Notes under the pieces: generated by a model | Told to the model about the DNA's origin: nothing | Seen by the model: the letters and a program-made list of their open reading frames with translations, nothing else | Database searches by the model: none | DNA from: Ciborinia camelliae | Taxonomy: Eukaryota; Ascomycota; Leotiomycetes; Helotiales; Sclerotiniaceae | Length of the DNA stretch: 64,000 bases | Direction of reading: 5' to 3' | Assembly: GCA_025890175.1 (NCBI GenBank) | Contig: JANPYM010000010.1 | Span: forward strand, 1 to 64,000 | In this document: positions 10,370 through 22,564 of the stretch, piece after piece | Position numbering within the stretch: the stretch's first letter is position 1 | Layout: every line of letters begins with the position of its first letter | Made by a program: the position numbers and the translations under genes

Positions 10370-13300
10370 ATGAATCATATGATGGATGAAAGAAAGGATG
10401 CCAATGAATCTCGTTCGCCGGATCCGAACCAAATCGATATAGACCTTCAACTCTCCATACTAAGACACTTGCCTACGCCCGTTTTAATATTGGACCAGGA
10501 TCGGAAAGCGCTATGGACAAACTTGCAAGCAGATGTGCTATTGGGAAGCTCAGGTTCTTTGGGAAGCTCAGGGAGTGGAGTAATTGGAAAAGGTTTGGGC
10601 GAGTTGGGTATCAGATTGTTGGATGATCAATCGTGGGTGCCGGTCCTAAATGATATTGAGCTTTCTCGACATGGTGATATCTCACCAAATGATATAGACC
10701 TCCACTTACCTGGCGGGTTCGAGGTAGTGGTAAACAATGTATTCAGTCGGCAAAGTCGGAAAAGACTTCTTCGGGTTTGTATTGAGGTGTTGAATGGGGA
10801 TCATGGTATTCATTTCATTCTCTCCTTCGAATCATCGACATACATGGAAAGAGGTTCGACCAACTCGAGTTCAGAATCAACATCAACCCCAGATGAAGGG
10901 AGAAAATATCAAGGAAAATCAACATTACCAATGAGAGAGAGCAATTTTTCTTATTTGCGAAAGGCGGTGTTTGATAATGTTGACACAGCAGCATTCCTCC
11001 TTACTGCAGACGAGGGATTCTATTTGCCAAATCGGAAGTATCGAGATATTTTCGGGGATATTATGGGAGGAGCGAATGGATGCAAAGGGGCGGCCTTCCG
11101 AGAATCTTTACAAGTATGGGACGAAGGTTTCACTCGTCAATTACCATCAGAAGATTTCCCCGCCAAGCTATTGATAAGAACCCAAAAATCTTTTGCCAAT
11201 TATAGATGTGGATTTCTCCATCCCGTTAGCGGAGATCGCTGGACAACCTTAGTTACTGGAGAATGTCTTTATGATGATAAGACATTCTTGGGGGCGATTT
11301 GCTGGTGCGAGGACATTCAAGAATTTGAGGAATATCTGATGGAGAAACAACAAAACCAATTACGAAGTCATGAGACGATATGTGATTTGATGCCACATCT
11401 AGTATGGACCATAACACCGGATGGGCTCGCGGACTGGTATTCGAGGCGGGTAAGGTGTCTACTTTGCTAGAACTGCCCACATTCATACTTAACTAACGCA
11501 TGGCATAGTGGTATGAATACACAGGCCTTTCCAAAGAACAATGTCTCGGTACTGGGTATACAAATGTGATTCATCCTGAAGATTTGTCTCTACTTTTAAA
11601 AAATTGGGAAGGAATTGGAAAAACGGGCGAAGATTCCCATGTCGAGATGAGGTATTTAAGGCATGATGGAGTATACAGATGGATGCACACGAGAGTATGC
11701 CCACTGCTCGATGACAATGGGAATGTTCTTAAGTGGTATGGGACAAATACAGATATCACTGATATTGTGATGTCAAGGATTGAGGCTAAGAGGAACAAAC
11801 ATCAAATGTTATCTGTTCTGGCTCATGCTGAAGTTAATTTATTTTCTGTGGATGAGAATCGGTTGATTACCATGGTGGAAGGGGGGATGTTATGGGGCAC
11901 GAAAACTGGACAGCTGCTAAACAAAGCGAGTCTAATTGGAAAGGATGTCATCGAACTTATGAAAAGCAAGCAACCAGGGGGGATACCATGTTAGTTTCTT
12001 CTTGTATGCTTTGCTGCATCAATGATCTATTGATACTAATATGTTTCAAATTTCTAGGTCATGAGAAATCTATCCTGGAGATCCTCGCTGGAAAAGTAGA
12101 AGTGGCAACATGTGAAGAAAAGATAGGGGATAGAAGTTACCGGACACGGTTAGTGGCAGATCTGGAACACGGCAGTGATGATGGTGGGCAAAAACCAAAG
12201 GTCATAGGATGCTTGGGCTTAAGTATTGATATCACGGATGTGGAAAAACGGGCGCAATTGGAGATTGATAACACGAGGTTGATGATGGAGGAACAGGCAG
12301 CCAAAGATTCATCCAAGATGAAGAGTCAATTTTTAGCCAATGTAAGTGTAGAAACTTCAAAACAACAGCTTCGGATTATTAACAGTATTTACAAAGATGT
12401 CACATGAGATGCGTACTCCCACGGCGGTAAGTCCTCTTTATATTATTTGACCTGGGTCAAAACAACACAATCCTAATGGTCCCAGGGCGTGATTGGTATG
12501 GTGGATCTACTCAGCGAAGATCCAACATTAACGCCTTCCCAACGCGAATATGTGTATAGTATCCAACTCTCTGGACGATCCCTCTTGACTATCGTTAATG
12601 ATATACTTGATTTTTCCAAAATCGAATCAGGCCGTCTCGATATTGAAGAAGTTCCTTTCAATCTTTGTTCCACTGTGGGGGAGTTATGCAAACTATGGAG
12701 AGTTTTTACTAATCAGAAGAGATTAAAATTCACTGCCGAAAATGAGATTGAGGAAGGTCTAGAAGTCCTGGGAGATCCGGGACGAATCAGACAAGTACTG
12801 TCAAACCTCTTAACTAACTCGTTAAAATTCACAGAGCATGGGTCTATAAAAATGGGCGCGAAATGTAAGAGAATATCGTCATCGAATGGTACTGGAGATG
12901 ATAGAATTGAGGTCATTTTTGTGGTTAAGGATACTGGGATAGGCATTTCAAAAACCATCTTAAAGAAATTATTCAGACCCTTCAGCCAAGGGGATCCCTC
13001 GACGGCGAGGTTGTATGGCGGGACGGGCCTAGGCTTGACTATATCTAGAAATGTGAGGATTTTATTCCAGTCATCGTTCAATCAAAAGCGTCACGAAGTT
13101 TATTGGTACCTATTACTTGGCAATGCTGACATTATTATTAATAGCTTGCATCTCTAATGTCTGGTACTATAACTTTGGACTCAAATGAAGGAGTTGGGAG
13201 CACAGCAACATTCACAGTCCCATTAAAAGTATCCTCCTATTGCGGCTCCCCTCAACAACCTAACCCTCCGTCCAAACTTGACTTTTCTTTCACAAATAAT

Positions 13301-14195
13301 TATTCCAACATAGAATTTCTCTCCAATCGACCAGTTGACGGCGCTACGTCAACACCCCATCGACCAGATATTCAACCAAAGCCAATAACCCAACAAGTAT
13401 CAACAAGCCACACTAATCATATTTCTTTTCCATATGATCCATATCTAAGTGATGGAAAAAGCAATAGAGAAATTGGAATAAGACCTTCAGTAAGAGAACG
13501 ATCCGATATCCTTGTTTTAGTTGTTGAAGATAAGTAAGTTGTACATATTGCTACCAATGATATTCTTTTCATTATGACTTACAAAACTTAGTGCAATAAA
13601 CCAAACTATCGCATTAAAAACCGTCCGAAACTTGGGATTCCAAGCAACCGCTGTTTGGAATGGCCGAGAAGCATTGGATTATTTGAGTAATCCCGGACCA
13701 TCTAAACCCAGGCCGGATATTATCTTGATGGATGTACAGATGCCAATTATGGATGGTTACGAAGCGACCCGAACTCTAAGGACGAGTAAAGAGTATGAAA
13801 GGGATCCAAGTCATGATATAGAACTACCAGGAGCTACGAAGAACGTGATCGGCACCAGGGCTCCGAATCATAGTAGAGAAGGATCAAAGAGCTCGAGCAA
13901 TAGGACAAAACCCCAAACCATTGCCCCCCAAACGAGAAGAAAACTAAAGGATCTCCCCATAATAGCCATGACAGCTAGTGCGATTCAAGGAGATCGAGAA
14001 AAGTGCATGGAGGCGGGTATGGATGGGTATTTGAGCAAACCGGTAGACAAGGAAAGGTTGGAGGAAACATTAATCTATTGGGCGCAAAAGTCAATGAATG
14101 ATCGAGAACCAGAGAGTTTAGCTGTTCGTGGATCTGGAGGCCGACATATTAAAAATGATTCTGCTGTCGTCATGTTGGATGAAGATTTTATTTAG
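10370..14195 (+). CDS. PAS-containing hybrid histidine kinase
   Basis: Seven exons: 10370-11449, 11509-11989, 12058-12341, 12397-12426, 12486-13052, 13145-13533, 13592-14195. All phases close, giving 1144 residues. An in-frame GTG at 10352 is not needed; I use the first ATG. Order: N-terminal PAS-like region (LPTPVLILDQDRKALWTN), a second PAS-like region, then a canonical PAS/PAC built across exons 1-2 (WYSRR joined to WYEYTGLS, ending GTNTDITD). A further sensor segment follows. The H-box MSHEMRTPTA has phospho-His ~618. The HATPase domain shows an N-box (SNLLTNSLKF), G1 (VKDTGIGI), F (LFRPFSQGD) and G2 (GGTGLGLTIS). The receiver domain has phospho-Asp ~991 in ILMDVQMPIMDG and Lys ~1093 in GYLSKP, with a ~50-residue polar insert. 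There is no transmembrane segment, so it is cytosolic. It should phosphorelay through an HPt protein to SKN7/SSK1-type regulators. The stimulus is unknown. Confidence 0.93.
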
Positions 14196-15352
14196 TTACG
14201 GCATGGTGGTTTCTTTAACTTTGGTTAGACGGGTCGATATACATGAAGTTCATATTTTGGCAATTGAGATCTAATTGATCCCCAGAAACTTCAAAGCTGG
14301 AATTAATGGCACGGGTAATGAGTCTTGTAGTTAAATTAGTAGATGTTGGGAAGACGAACCAAAACGCCCCCAAAAAATAGATATATATCCAAATCAGACA
14401 TCTTCTTCTCGGCTAGTACCCCTTAAGTAATACGTTCCGAACACAACCCCCTTGGGATAACCTTAAAAACAACACCCTAAACCAGCACCTCCCCCCTTTC
14501 AATCAGCACAAGCCCCTCAAGCACGACGAACTCAACAAGAAGGGAGAAAATAATTGTATCTCAACGGGACAAGTAAATGTACGACCACCACACTACATCA
14601 ACCAACCAACAACGGTTTCTGAAACTACATAAATGAGAACACCGAGAGATAAATGGGATAAACATAATGGGAAGTCTGAGGTCCTACTATACTATATTTT
14701 TCCATTGTTGGAATGGAATTACTCTGTGCCGGTTTGGTCTAATAGGATACAAATTTCTTGCTCTCTCGATTTGATATCGGCTATTTTGAGGTGAGTGGCT
14801 GCAGATCGATAAACAAATTATACCTCTCTTGCAAAATTTAAATCCACCTTTCTTCGACCTCCGCCAAAGGGGTTTTTTGGTGTCAATCTCTTATTCAACC
14901 ATCCTGCCTCCTCATCGGTGAAGGTTGACTTGATCTGATTTGAGCTGGTGGTGGTGCTGTACTTCCAAGTTCATATCAGCTGTAGTGAGTGAGTGACTGT
15001 AGATTGATAAACATAAGTGTAATTGGGCAGGCAGGCCACGTGCAACGTAAGTATTGGATACAAGTTTGGATGAAAGTATTCACGTGCAAGTATTATTAAT
15101 AGTCACAAGAACAAGGGGCCAAGGCTGATCTGATGTACTTCACTTTACCCCTGACTCGGTACCCCTGACCCCTGTCACCGTATAACCCGCCGCCAATCAT
15201 TGTTATCACCGATATCGCCATGCATGTTATCTGAGACCATCATTGAAGCTTGCATGTGAGCTTAAGCTTCAGTCATCCCCAACCTCTCTCTCTGTCTCTC
15301 CTCTCCTTCTCTCCCTCCCTTTCAAATCATCACAACTTCCACGATCACCTTC
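14196..15352. other. Intergenic with peptidase promoter
   Basis: Spacer between the kinase and aminopeptidase genes. The last ~80 bases before the ATG form a strong C/T tract (CTCTCTCTGTCTCTCC, 15280-15345), typical of fungal core promoters and 5' UTRs. Nothing else is recognised. Confidence 0.5.
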
Positions 15353-16936
15353 ATGATGTATCGTTCTACTCTCTTTCTTGCTGCGGCATCTTTAGCTACA
15401 AGCTCAATTATTCAGCAGCCTTTGAAAGAACAAGGCTCTCAATCTCTTATCAACTCCAAAACCAAATCTTTGGTTGACTCTTCTTCCCTTCAAAACGATA
15501 TCAAAACAGACAATCTTCTCAAGCGTGCTCATGAGCTATATAAGATCGCAGAGGAAGGTATTCGTGAATATAATCATCCAACAAGAGTTATCGGATCTCA
15601 AGGTATATCTCAATTATTCATAATCTTCTCGGCTCACATTGTTGACTTATTTGTAATAGGCCACACATCCACAATCGATTACATATATTCTTCCATCGCA
15701 TCCCTCGGTGACTACTATGATATCTCCAATCAAACATTTCCCGCGGTAATGGGCAATGTTTTCGACTATAGACTCGTACTTGGTGATGCCGTTCCCAAGA
15801 CCGCTATCCCCATGAGCCTCACACCTCCAACATATAAGAAGGATGCAGTTTTTGGTCCGTTAGTATTGGTTGACAACGATGGTTGTAAAGAATCAGATTA
15901 TCCCGCAGCAGTTAAAGATTCCATAGCCTTGATCCGCCGCGGAACTTGTGCATTTGGTGATAAATCTGCGAATGCCGGGAAAGCAGGTGCCATTGCTGCA
16001 GTGGTATACAATAATGTTCACGGAGCTCTTGGGGGAACATTGGGGGCACCAAATGAACATCATGTCGCCACTTTCGGAATATCAGACGATGAAGTCGCTC
16101 CATATATTGAGAAATTACAAAAGGGAAAATCCGTTCATGGCTCCGCATATATTGATGCAGTGGTTCAGGCTATTGGCACCACAAATATCGTTGCTCAAAC
16201 GAAAGGGGGTGATCCTGATAACTGTGTAATGTTGGGGGGACATTCTGACAGTGTCGCGGAAGGACCAGGTATCAATGATGATGGATCCGGTAGCTTGTCT
16301 CTGCTTGAAGTTGCCACTCAATTGGTCAACTACGATGTCAACAATTGTGTTAGATTCGCGTGGTGGGCAGGTGAAGAGGAGGGACTTCTCGGCTCAGATT
16401 ATTACGTTTCCCAACTTTCCGAAGAAGAAAATTTGAAGATTCGACTTTTCATGGATTACGACATGATGGCTTCTCCAAATTACGCCTACCAAGTTTACAA
16501 TGCCACTGATGCTGCCAATCCATTAGGGTCCGAAGCATTGAGAAACTTGTATACGGAGTGGTACACAGCTCATGATCTTAACTACACATATATTCCATTC
16601 GACGGTCGAAGTGATTATGATGCCTTCATCAAGCATGGAATTCCAGGAGGTGGAATTGCAACTGGCGCTGAAGGTGTAAAGACAACTGAGGAAGCTGAAA
16701 TGTTTGGTGGTAAGGCTGGTGATTGGTTTGATCCTTGTTATCATCAACTCTGCGATGATATTGGAAATCTTGATCTTGATGCGTGGTTAATAAACACAAA
16801 GCTCATCGCTCATTCGGTTGCGACTTATGCCATCTCTTTTGATGGATTCCCAAAGAGGACTTTGGAAAGCATTAGTGCTTCTAAAACAAGTGTGAAGGAA
16901 GAGACCAAATATCACGGCCCAAAGTTGGTCATGTAA
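15353..16936 (+). CDS. Secreted/vacuolar M28 aminopeptidase with PA domain
   Basis: Exon 1 is 15353-15602 and exon 2 is 15660-16936, giving 508 residues. The 57-bp intron (15603-15659) is in frame and lacks stops, so the unspliced frame is also open; removing it restores VIGSQGHTSTIDYIYSS. The N-terminus is a signal peptide (STLFLAAASLATSS). A protease-associated domain follows (SIALIRRGTCAFGDKSANAGKAGAIAAVVYNN). The M28 di-zinc site is complete: His in GGHSDSV, bridging Asp in GINDDGSG, catalytic Glu pair in WAGEEEGLLGS, Asp in FMDYDMM and the last His in DPCYHQLCDD. This arrangement matches aminopeptidase Y and secreted leucine aminopeptidase 2, which release N-terminal residues from peptides. 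Several N-glycosylation sequons fit secretion. Confidence 0.92.
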   Translation: MMYRSTLFLAAASLATSSIIQQPLKEQGSQSLINSKTKSLVDSSSLQNDIKTDNLLKRAHELYKIAEEGIREYNHPTRVIGSQGISQLFIIFSAHIVDLFVIGHTSTIDYIYSSIASLGDYYDISNQTFPAVMGNVFDYRLVLGDAVPKTAIPMSLTPPTYKKDAVFGPLVLVDNDGCKESDYPAAVKDSIALIRRGTCAFGDKSANAGKAGAIAAVVYNNVHGALGGTLGAPNEHHVATFGISDDEVAPYIEKLQKGKSVHGSAYIDAVVQAIGTTNIVAQTKGGDPDNCVMLGGHSDSVAEGPGINDDGSGSLSLLEVATQLVNYDVNNCVRFAWWAGEEEGLLGSDYYVSQLSEEENLKIRLFMDYDMMASPNYAYQVYNATDAANPLGSEALRNLYTEWYTAHDLNYTYIPFDGRSDYDAFIKHGIPGGGIATGAEGVKTTEEAEMFGGKAGDWFDPCYHQLCDDIGNLDLDAWLINTKLIAHSVATYAISFDGFPKRTLESISASKTSVKEETKYHGPKLVM

Positions 16937-18384
16937 CTTATTTCTGTATAGTTGTAAATGATAGAATGGCTTGGAATATATATATTTAATTTTCAGTTTC
17001 ACCTCATATCTCTTTTGAGTACTTGTCTCATGAAATTTTATTCGGTGTTCGATTGATGTTGGTTTATATGCGAGTAATACTTTTCTTTTTTTACTATGAG
17101 CAGTGCCAATAATCAGAGCAAACTTTATATCATTTACAGCCAGTTTATTTGCTCCAAGTTTGCTCAGGTGAAGCTCATAAGTAGAGGAGGCTGTGTATCA
17201 CTGCGGCTTCCTGGACAAGCATTAATCCCCAAATCTACAACTCCCGGACACCAAATGCAAATTGATATATAGTTTAGTGTTTCTACAATAAGTTCTGTGC
17301 ACTACTTCTAATACAAAACCAACACCGAAACTTTACGAACAGACATCTAGCCCTGGACCTTATCCATAGCTAGGTATTTACCCATACAAGTTTCACTCAC
17401 TATACGATCTAAACCATTCTCATAATCTTACTAACATTTATATCTACTCATAATACTCAATCCATAACAACCCTAGATCACGCCTCAAGCCCACCCCTCT
17501 CGATTCCTTCCATCGCAACTCCATCCACCATCTAACCATATATGAAAACCTAATCAACCGATATCCTACGCCCCCTTCCCACCGCCGTGACCTCACCATC
17601 CATTTTATCACTCATTATCATCACCCTTCACCTATGCCCTATAATTTCCCCCAAACCCATAATCATCTGTTCATACTCATTCCCCCCACCATCATTTCCC
17701 CACAACAATTTCCCCAACCACCCTTCACCATATATCCATATCCAAACCCACGGAACCATACCGGATTAAGTCCTACTCGCATAGATCATCCTAAAATCTG
17801 ATATTTCTGATATTGTTATGTAAAGATAAAGATTAATCAACCAAAAAGAGCCACCAGTCTGACAACACAAAAGCCAACCTCCGTCTAAAACATTTCTTTC
17901 ACTGTATTAGCATATTTCCAACCTTAACCCAAGAAAATCTAATAGCTCAAGATTGAAAATCTCTATGTCAACCATCAACTTCATCAAAGTCTCAAATATT
18001 ATACATCGCCTAAACCACCTTGGCAACGGTAAGCAGGTATTTACAAAAAAATACCTTGAACATTTTATATAAAGGAATCAAAACTACAAACTAAATTTAT
18101 GGGTTATTTAAAGCCAAAGTAAAATGATGTAAAATATGATCTAATAAAATGGAGTCTATCTTGAAACATACCAAGTAACCAAAAACAATACATTCGAAAA
18201 GTAACATTCTATCTTATAATAGCACTACATTCATTATCTTTACAGCTTAGATTCCAAACAATATACGGGGGAGGGGTAGCTACTGCACGTGACCGTGACC
18301 TTCCACCATATTCCATACCCTTTCGTATTTAAGCATCTTAGACTCGGCAAATCTTCACCAAGCATTCATTACACAAAAAAAAAA
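16937..18384. other. Intergenic
   Basis: Spacer of normal to AT-leaning composition between the aminopeptidase and satellite array 3. A 60-codon Pro/Ile-rich ORF (17587-17769) has no domain and I do not call it. A short oligo-A run at 18374-18385 marks the junction with the satellite. Confidence 0.5.
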
Positions 18385-19108
18385 GTTTAAATTTATTTGT
18401 TAAAAGTTTTTTATAAATAAATTATTTATATTCAAACTTAAAAATATTTTATTTATTAAAATCTTCTTGTAAATAAATTATTCTATATAAATTTGAAAGT
18501 ATTTTATTTATTAAAAGCGATTTATAAATGGATTATTTATATATAAGCTGGAAAATAACTTATTTGTTAAAAGTCTTTTATAAATATTTTATTTATTAAA
18601 AGTTTATTATAAAAGAATTATTTATATATAAGCTTGAAAATATTTTATTTGTTAAAAGCTTTTTATAAATAGATTATTTATATATAAACTTAAAAATATT
18701 TTATTTTTAAAAAGTTTATTATAAATAAATTATTTATATATAAAGTTCAAAATATTTTATTTGTTAAAAACGTTTTAGAAATAATTTATTATATCTAATT
18801 TTTAAAATATTAGATTTTAAATAAATAAATTATTTATATAAAATATTAAAAATATTTTATTTATTAAAAGCTTTTTAAAAATAAATTATTTTTATATAAT
18901 TTTATAAATATTTTATTTCTTAAATATATTTTGTAAATAAAATATTTATATATAATATTAAAAATATTTTATTTATATAAAACTTAAAAACATTTTATTT
19001 GTTAAAAGTTTTTTATAAATAAACTATTTATATATAATATTGAAAATATTTTATTTATTAAAAACTTATTATAAATAAATTATTTATATAAAACTTAAAA
19101 CTATTTTA
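18385..19108 (-). repeat. Subtelomeric AT satellite, array 3 (left part)
   Basis: Same ~56-bp satellite in reverse orientation (TTTATTTGTTAAAAG, TTTTTTATAAATAAATTATT, ATATAAGCTTGAAAATA). It is interrupted at 19109 by a foreign ~212-bp element and resumes in register afterwards. Confidence 0.9.
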
Positions 19109-19320
19109 TGGATTCGCAGAATCAAGTTCAATTTCAAAGTACTATGTTTTGTTGTTGTATTATATAATATTATAGTTGATATTTATAAAATTATATATAA
19201 TTCTTGAGCGAAGCGAAAATCGGGGGTTTGGGGGCTGGCCCCCATAAATATTTTTAAAAATATAGGAAAAATGATTCTGCGAATCCACAGTCTGAAAATA
19301 AAATTTTCCGCGACGGCTAG
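19109..19320 (+). mobile_element. Non-autonomous Helitron-like element in satellite
   Basis: A 212-bp GC-richer insert splits a satellite unit: left flank ..ATTTTA, right flank TTTGTTAAAAG, and together they rebuild the unit. The 5' end TGGATTCGCAGAATCA (19109-19124) has a perfect 16-bp inverse at 19272-19287. The inverse lies 30 bp internal to the 3' end, not at it. After it come a small hairpin (GAAAAT/ATTTTC, 19294-19308), eight bases and a terminal CTAG. Asymmetric inverted repeats plus a 3' hairpin and CTRR-like end are features of Helitron/Helitron2-type elements, and no target duplication is seen. A decayed TIR transposon (MITE) is the alternative. Internally there is a G-rich block ending in GGGGGCTGGCCCCC. 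Confidence 0.55.
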
Positions 19321-20245
19321 TTTGTTAAAAGCTTTTTGTAAATAAATTATTTTTATAAAACTTAAAAATATTTTATTTGTTTAAAATCTTTTATAAATAA
19401 ATTATTTATATATAAACTCGAAAACATTTCATTTGTTCAATACTTTTTGTAAATAAATTATTTATATATAATTTTCAAAATTTTAAATTTTAAAAAAATA
19501 AAGTATTTATATTTAATATTAAAAATACTTTATTTATTAAAAAGGTTTTATAAATAAATTATTCTATATAAAATTAAAAATATTTTCTTTATTAAAAACC
19601 TTTTATAAATAATTTATTTTATATAAATTTTAAAATATTTTAATTGTTAATCGTTTTTTACAATTAAATTATTTATATATAAATTGAAAGAAAAGTTTAT
19701 TTGTTACAAGTTTTTTAAAAATAAATTATTTTATATAAATTTAAAAATATTTTATTTGTTATAAAGATTTTATAAAAAATATATTTTTATATAAACTTAA
19801 AAATATTTTATTTGTTAATAACTTTTTAAAAATAAATAATTTATTTATTAAAAGCTTTTTATAAATAATTTATTTTATATAAACTTGAAAATATTTTCTT
19901 TGTTAAAAACTTTTTATAAATAAATTATTTACATATAAACTTTTATAAATAAATTATTTATATACAAACTTAAAAATATTTTATTTATTAAAAGCTTTTA
20001 ATAAATAAATTATTTTATATAAGCTTAAAAATATTTTATTTGTTAAAAGCTTTTTATAAATAATTTATTTTATATAAGCTTGAAAATATTTTATTTATTA
20101 AAAGCTTTTTATAAATACATTATTTATATATAAGCTTAAAAATATTTTATTTGTTAAAAGTTTTTTATAAATAAATTATTCTATATAAGCTTAAAAAATA
20201 TTTTATTTATTAGAAGTTTTTTATAAATAAATTATTTATAGAAAA
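19321..20245 (-). repeat. Subtelomeric AT satellite, array 3 (right part)
   Basis: Continuation of the reverse-oriented ~56-bp satellite to about 20245, where it gives way to the acidic-repeat gene island. Many copies carry intact AAGCTT. Confidence 0.9.
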
Positions 20246-20536
20246 GAAAATACATATTAAAAACAAAACTCATTAAATACTTAACTTTATAAGAACTAGT
20301 CAACCTTCTACTTTAATCTAATCCATATTTTCAACACATTTCATTTTCATCTATATTTCACACACAATTTGAGATTCATATATACTTTTCATTAGTGCTC
20401 GAATATATCTTAACATCGCCGAGAATCTCGACGCACTAATCCCAGAAATTGATCCCCAAACTAACCATATACCATACTCTCAAATGTCCTCTTCCTTGAA
20501 GGAATCATCCTCACATTCCTCCTCCCCCTCTCCAGA

Positions 20537-21776
20537 TTATTTAACAAACCCGAGCCTTCTCATTATATCTTCTTTCTTTCTCGTCACCCTCTCGTCAAAT
20601 GTCATTGAATGCATATTATCATCACCAGCAAGTCCTGCATCACAAATCAGTTATAAACTCACAATCATATCACATATAAAACATACCTCGCTCATCTTCC
20701 CCCCGAATACCATCCATTAACTCTTCATCCTCCTCTCCAGAATCCTCCTCGATCTTCTCCTCCCCAAAATATTCCTCAACCTCTCCCTCAGAATCCTCCT
20801 CAACTTCCTCCTCAACCTCCTCCTCAACCTCCTCCTCAACCTCCTCCTCAACCTCCTCCTCAACCTCCTCCTCAACCTCCTCCTCAACCTCCTCCTCAAC
20901 CTCCTCCTCAACCTCCTCCTCAACCTCCTCCTCAACCTCCTCCTCAACCTCCTCCTCAACCTCCTCTTCCCCCGAACTCGTATCTTCATCTTCATCGCTG
21001 GCTATCGCATTTGCAATAAAGAACTTCCTCCAAATCGTTCGAATCCAGTTCCTCTTCCTCTTTAATACCTCTTGTACAACCTTTGCCTTCTCAAGACCAC
21101 CATCTTTCCATATATTCCTCGGTCCCAAACTTTTGAGATAACCCTGGCCATATTCATCTGCGCTCTTGATATCCCAATGATGTGCAGCCGCGTAGGAATT
21201 CCAGGCCCTCACAACGTTTTCGAAATCCATCGCCGTCAAAGTATTCTTGATAATCGGTTCGCGTTTTCGAAATCGTACCTCCGCCTTCAAAAATGATATA
21301 AATTCCTCGAATGTATCCATAGTAAACTCCCTATGGAGGCAATCCTCTCCACGCTTTGGTTTGGTGAAGTCTGCTGGGATGCCTGGCAATGGTAAGTCAA
21401 ACTTTGCTTTGAGACCATACATCCTGAACCACCAGGCTCGAAGCAAAATCAGATGTAAGACTTGAAGGTCCTGCATAATTTCGGGGATGTAGATTAGTTT
21501 TGTCACCTGTTGGCAAAGGTATTGAGGCCAGTTGCCAACTGCCTCTCCACACTCTCCATAACGCGATCCAGTTGATTGAACAGGTAGATCGATACTCCAA
21601 CCTTCGGGAACAAGATTGTAAAGGGACATATTCCACATATCCTCAAGCCTCTTCCACAAGATACTCTCGAGATCGATCGTATGATTCAGGCGATTTTCGT
21701 CTCTTCGCGACCAAAAGCGATCATACGCTACGGCAGCTGGCTTTGGGGCGCGCTCTCTTAACGATCTTGTTGCCAT
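20537..21776 (-). CDS. Acidic EEVE-repeat protein, unknown function
   Basis: Two exons on the minus strand: 21776-20687 and 20634-20537, with a 52-bp intron at 20686-20635 (GTATGT donor, GATGCAG acceptor). The product is 395 residues. Residues 1-~270 are a globular, Trp-rich, basic-to-neutral region (e.g. FWSRRDENRLNHTIDLES, NVVRAWNSYAAAHHW) that I do not recognise. It is followed by a run of about 14 EEVE units encoded by a near-perfect 12-bp minisatellite, then an acidic tail. The spliced C-terminus becomes basic and structured (MTFDERVTRKKEDIMRRLGF), which argues that the repeat is translated and kept in frame. The gene sits alone between satellite arrays 3 and 4, ~21 kb from the telomere. 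Acidic tracts often bind histones or basic proteins, but this is only a suggestion. Confidence 0.75.
20797..20967 (-). repeat. 12-bp coding minisatellite (EEVE units)
   Basis: Tandem GAGGAGGTTGAG on the minus strand (plus strand CTCAACCTCCTC), about 14 nearly identical copies inside the acidic-repeat gene. The period is a multiple of three, so copy-number change keeps the frame. Near-identity of copies implies recent expansion. Confidence 0.95.
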
Positions 21777-22564
21777 CTTCGCGATCTAATAGAAAAGAAG
21801 AAAATAGATCGATATCTTGTAGTTTGCTTATAAAAAGTACAACTTTATGATGAAAAGTAAAGGTATCAAAATTAATAAAGTGAGCGAAGAGATAAAGTGA
21901 GATATTATTGAGAACCTTCAGCTTTATTAACATCCCCACCTTCTTACCTTAAGATTCACTATTAATCCATATTCCAATATTCTCTTTGCTTCTTCTAAAT
22001 CGTATCCTAAACTACGTCATCCTATATTCAAGTTCACCTTTAGTAATTAAATCTATTTTCAAGTTAGTTTTAAATAAAACAAAATACTAATAATTAAATG
22101 AAAAACAAAGTATATATTATAGTTTGAATATTATTTCTATATATTATATAGAATCTTAAACTCTATTAAATATAGAAATAAAAATCAAAAATAATAAAAT
22201 TATTGATTTTTTTGTTATATTATAAGATTATATTTAATCTTTCTATATATATTCGATATCTAAGATATTAAGCCTAGAATAATTTCTTTTACATTAACTT
22301 CACGCTAATAGATTAGACTTGTATCTTATAAGACTTCTTGTTTTAAGAACCTGTTTTAAAAATTACTATTAGATTTTTAATTAATATAATAATATTTTTA
22401 TTATTTATTAACTTTAATAAAATTGTTAATTCGGTTATTCGATAAAAGTCACTATTAATTAATAATAATATAATATAAAATTATATTATTAAAATGTACT
22501 ACAGTCGATAACAAGCAAACCTTATTTAAAAAAATTCTAACCTCGAATTTAATTTTTTTTATAA
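21777..22564. other. AT-rich intergenic with possible LTR fragment
   Basis: Increasingly AT-rich spacer upstream of the acidic-repeat gene. At 22424-22513 a segment beginning TGTTAATTCGGTTATTCG and ending GATAACA resembles the start of the LTRs at 35543 and 42028 (TATTGGTTCGGTTATT). It may be an old truncated LTR of the same family. No matching target duplication is seen. Confidence 0.4.

Noticed and set aside
20717..20995. 92-codon Arg/Leu-rich frame
   Set aside because: Alternative-frame reading of the EEVE minisatellite; the frame used by the spliced acidic protein explains the sequence better.
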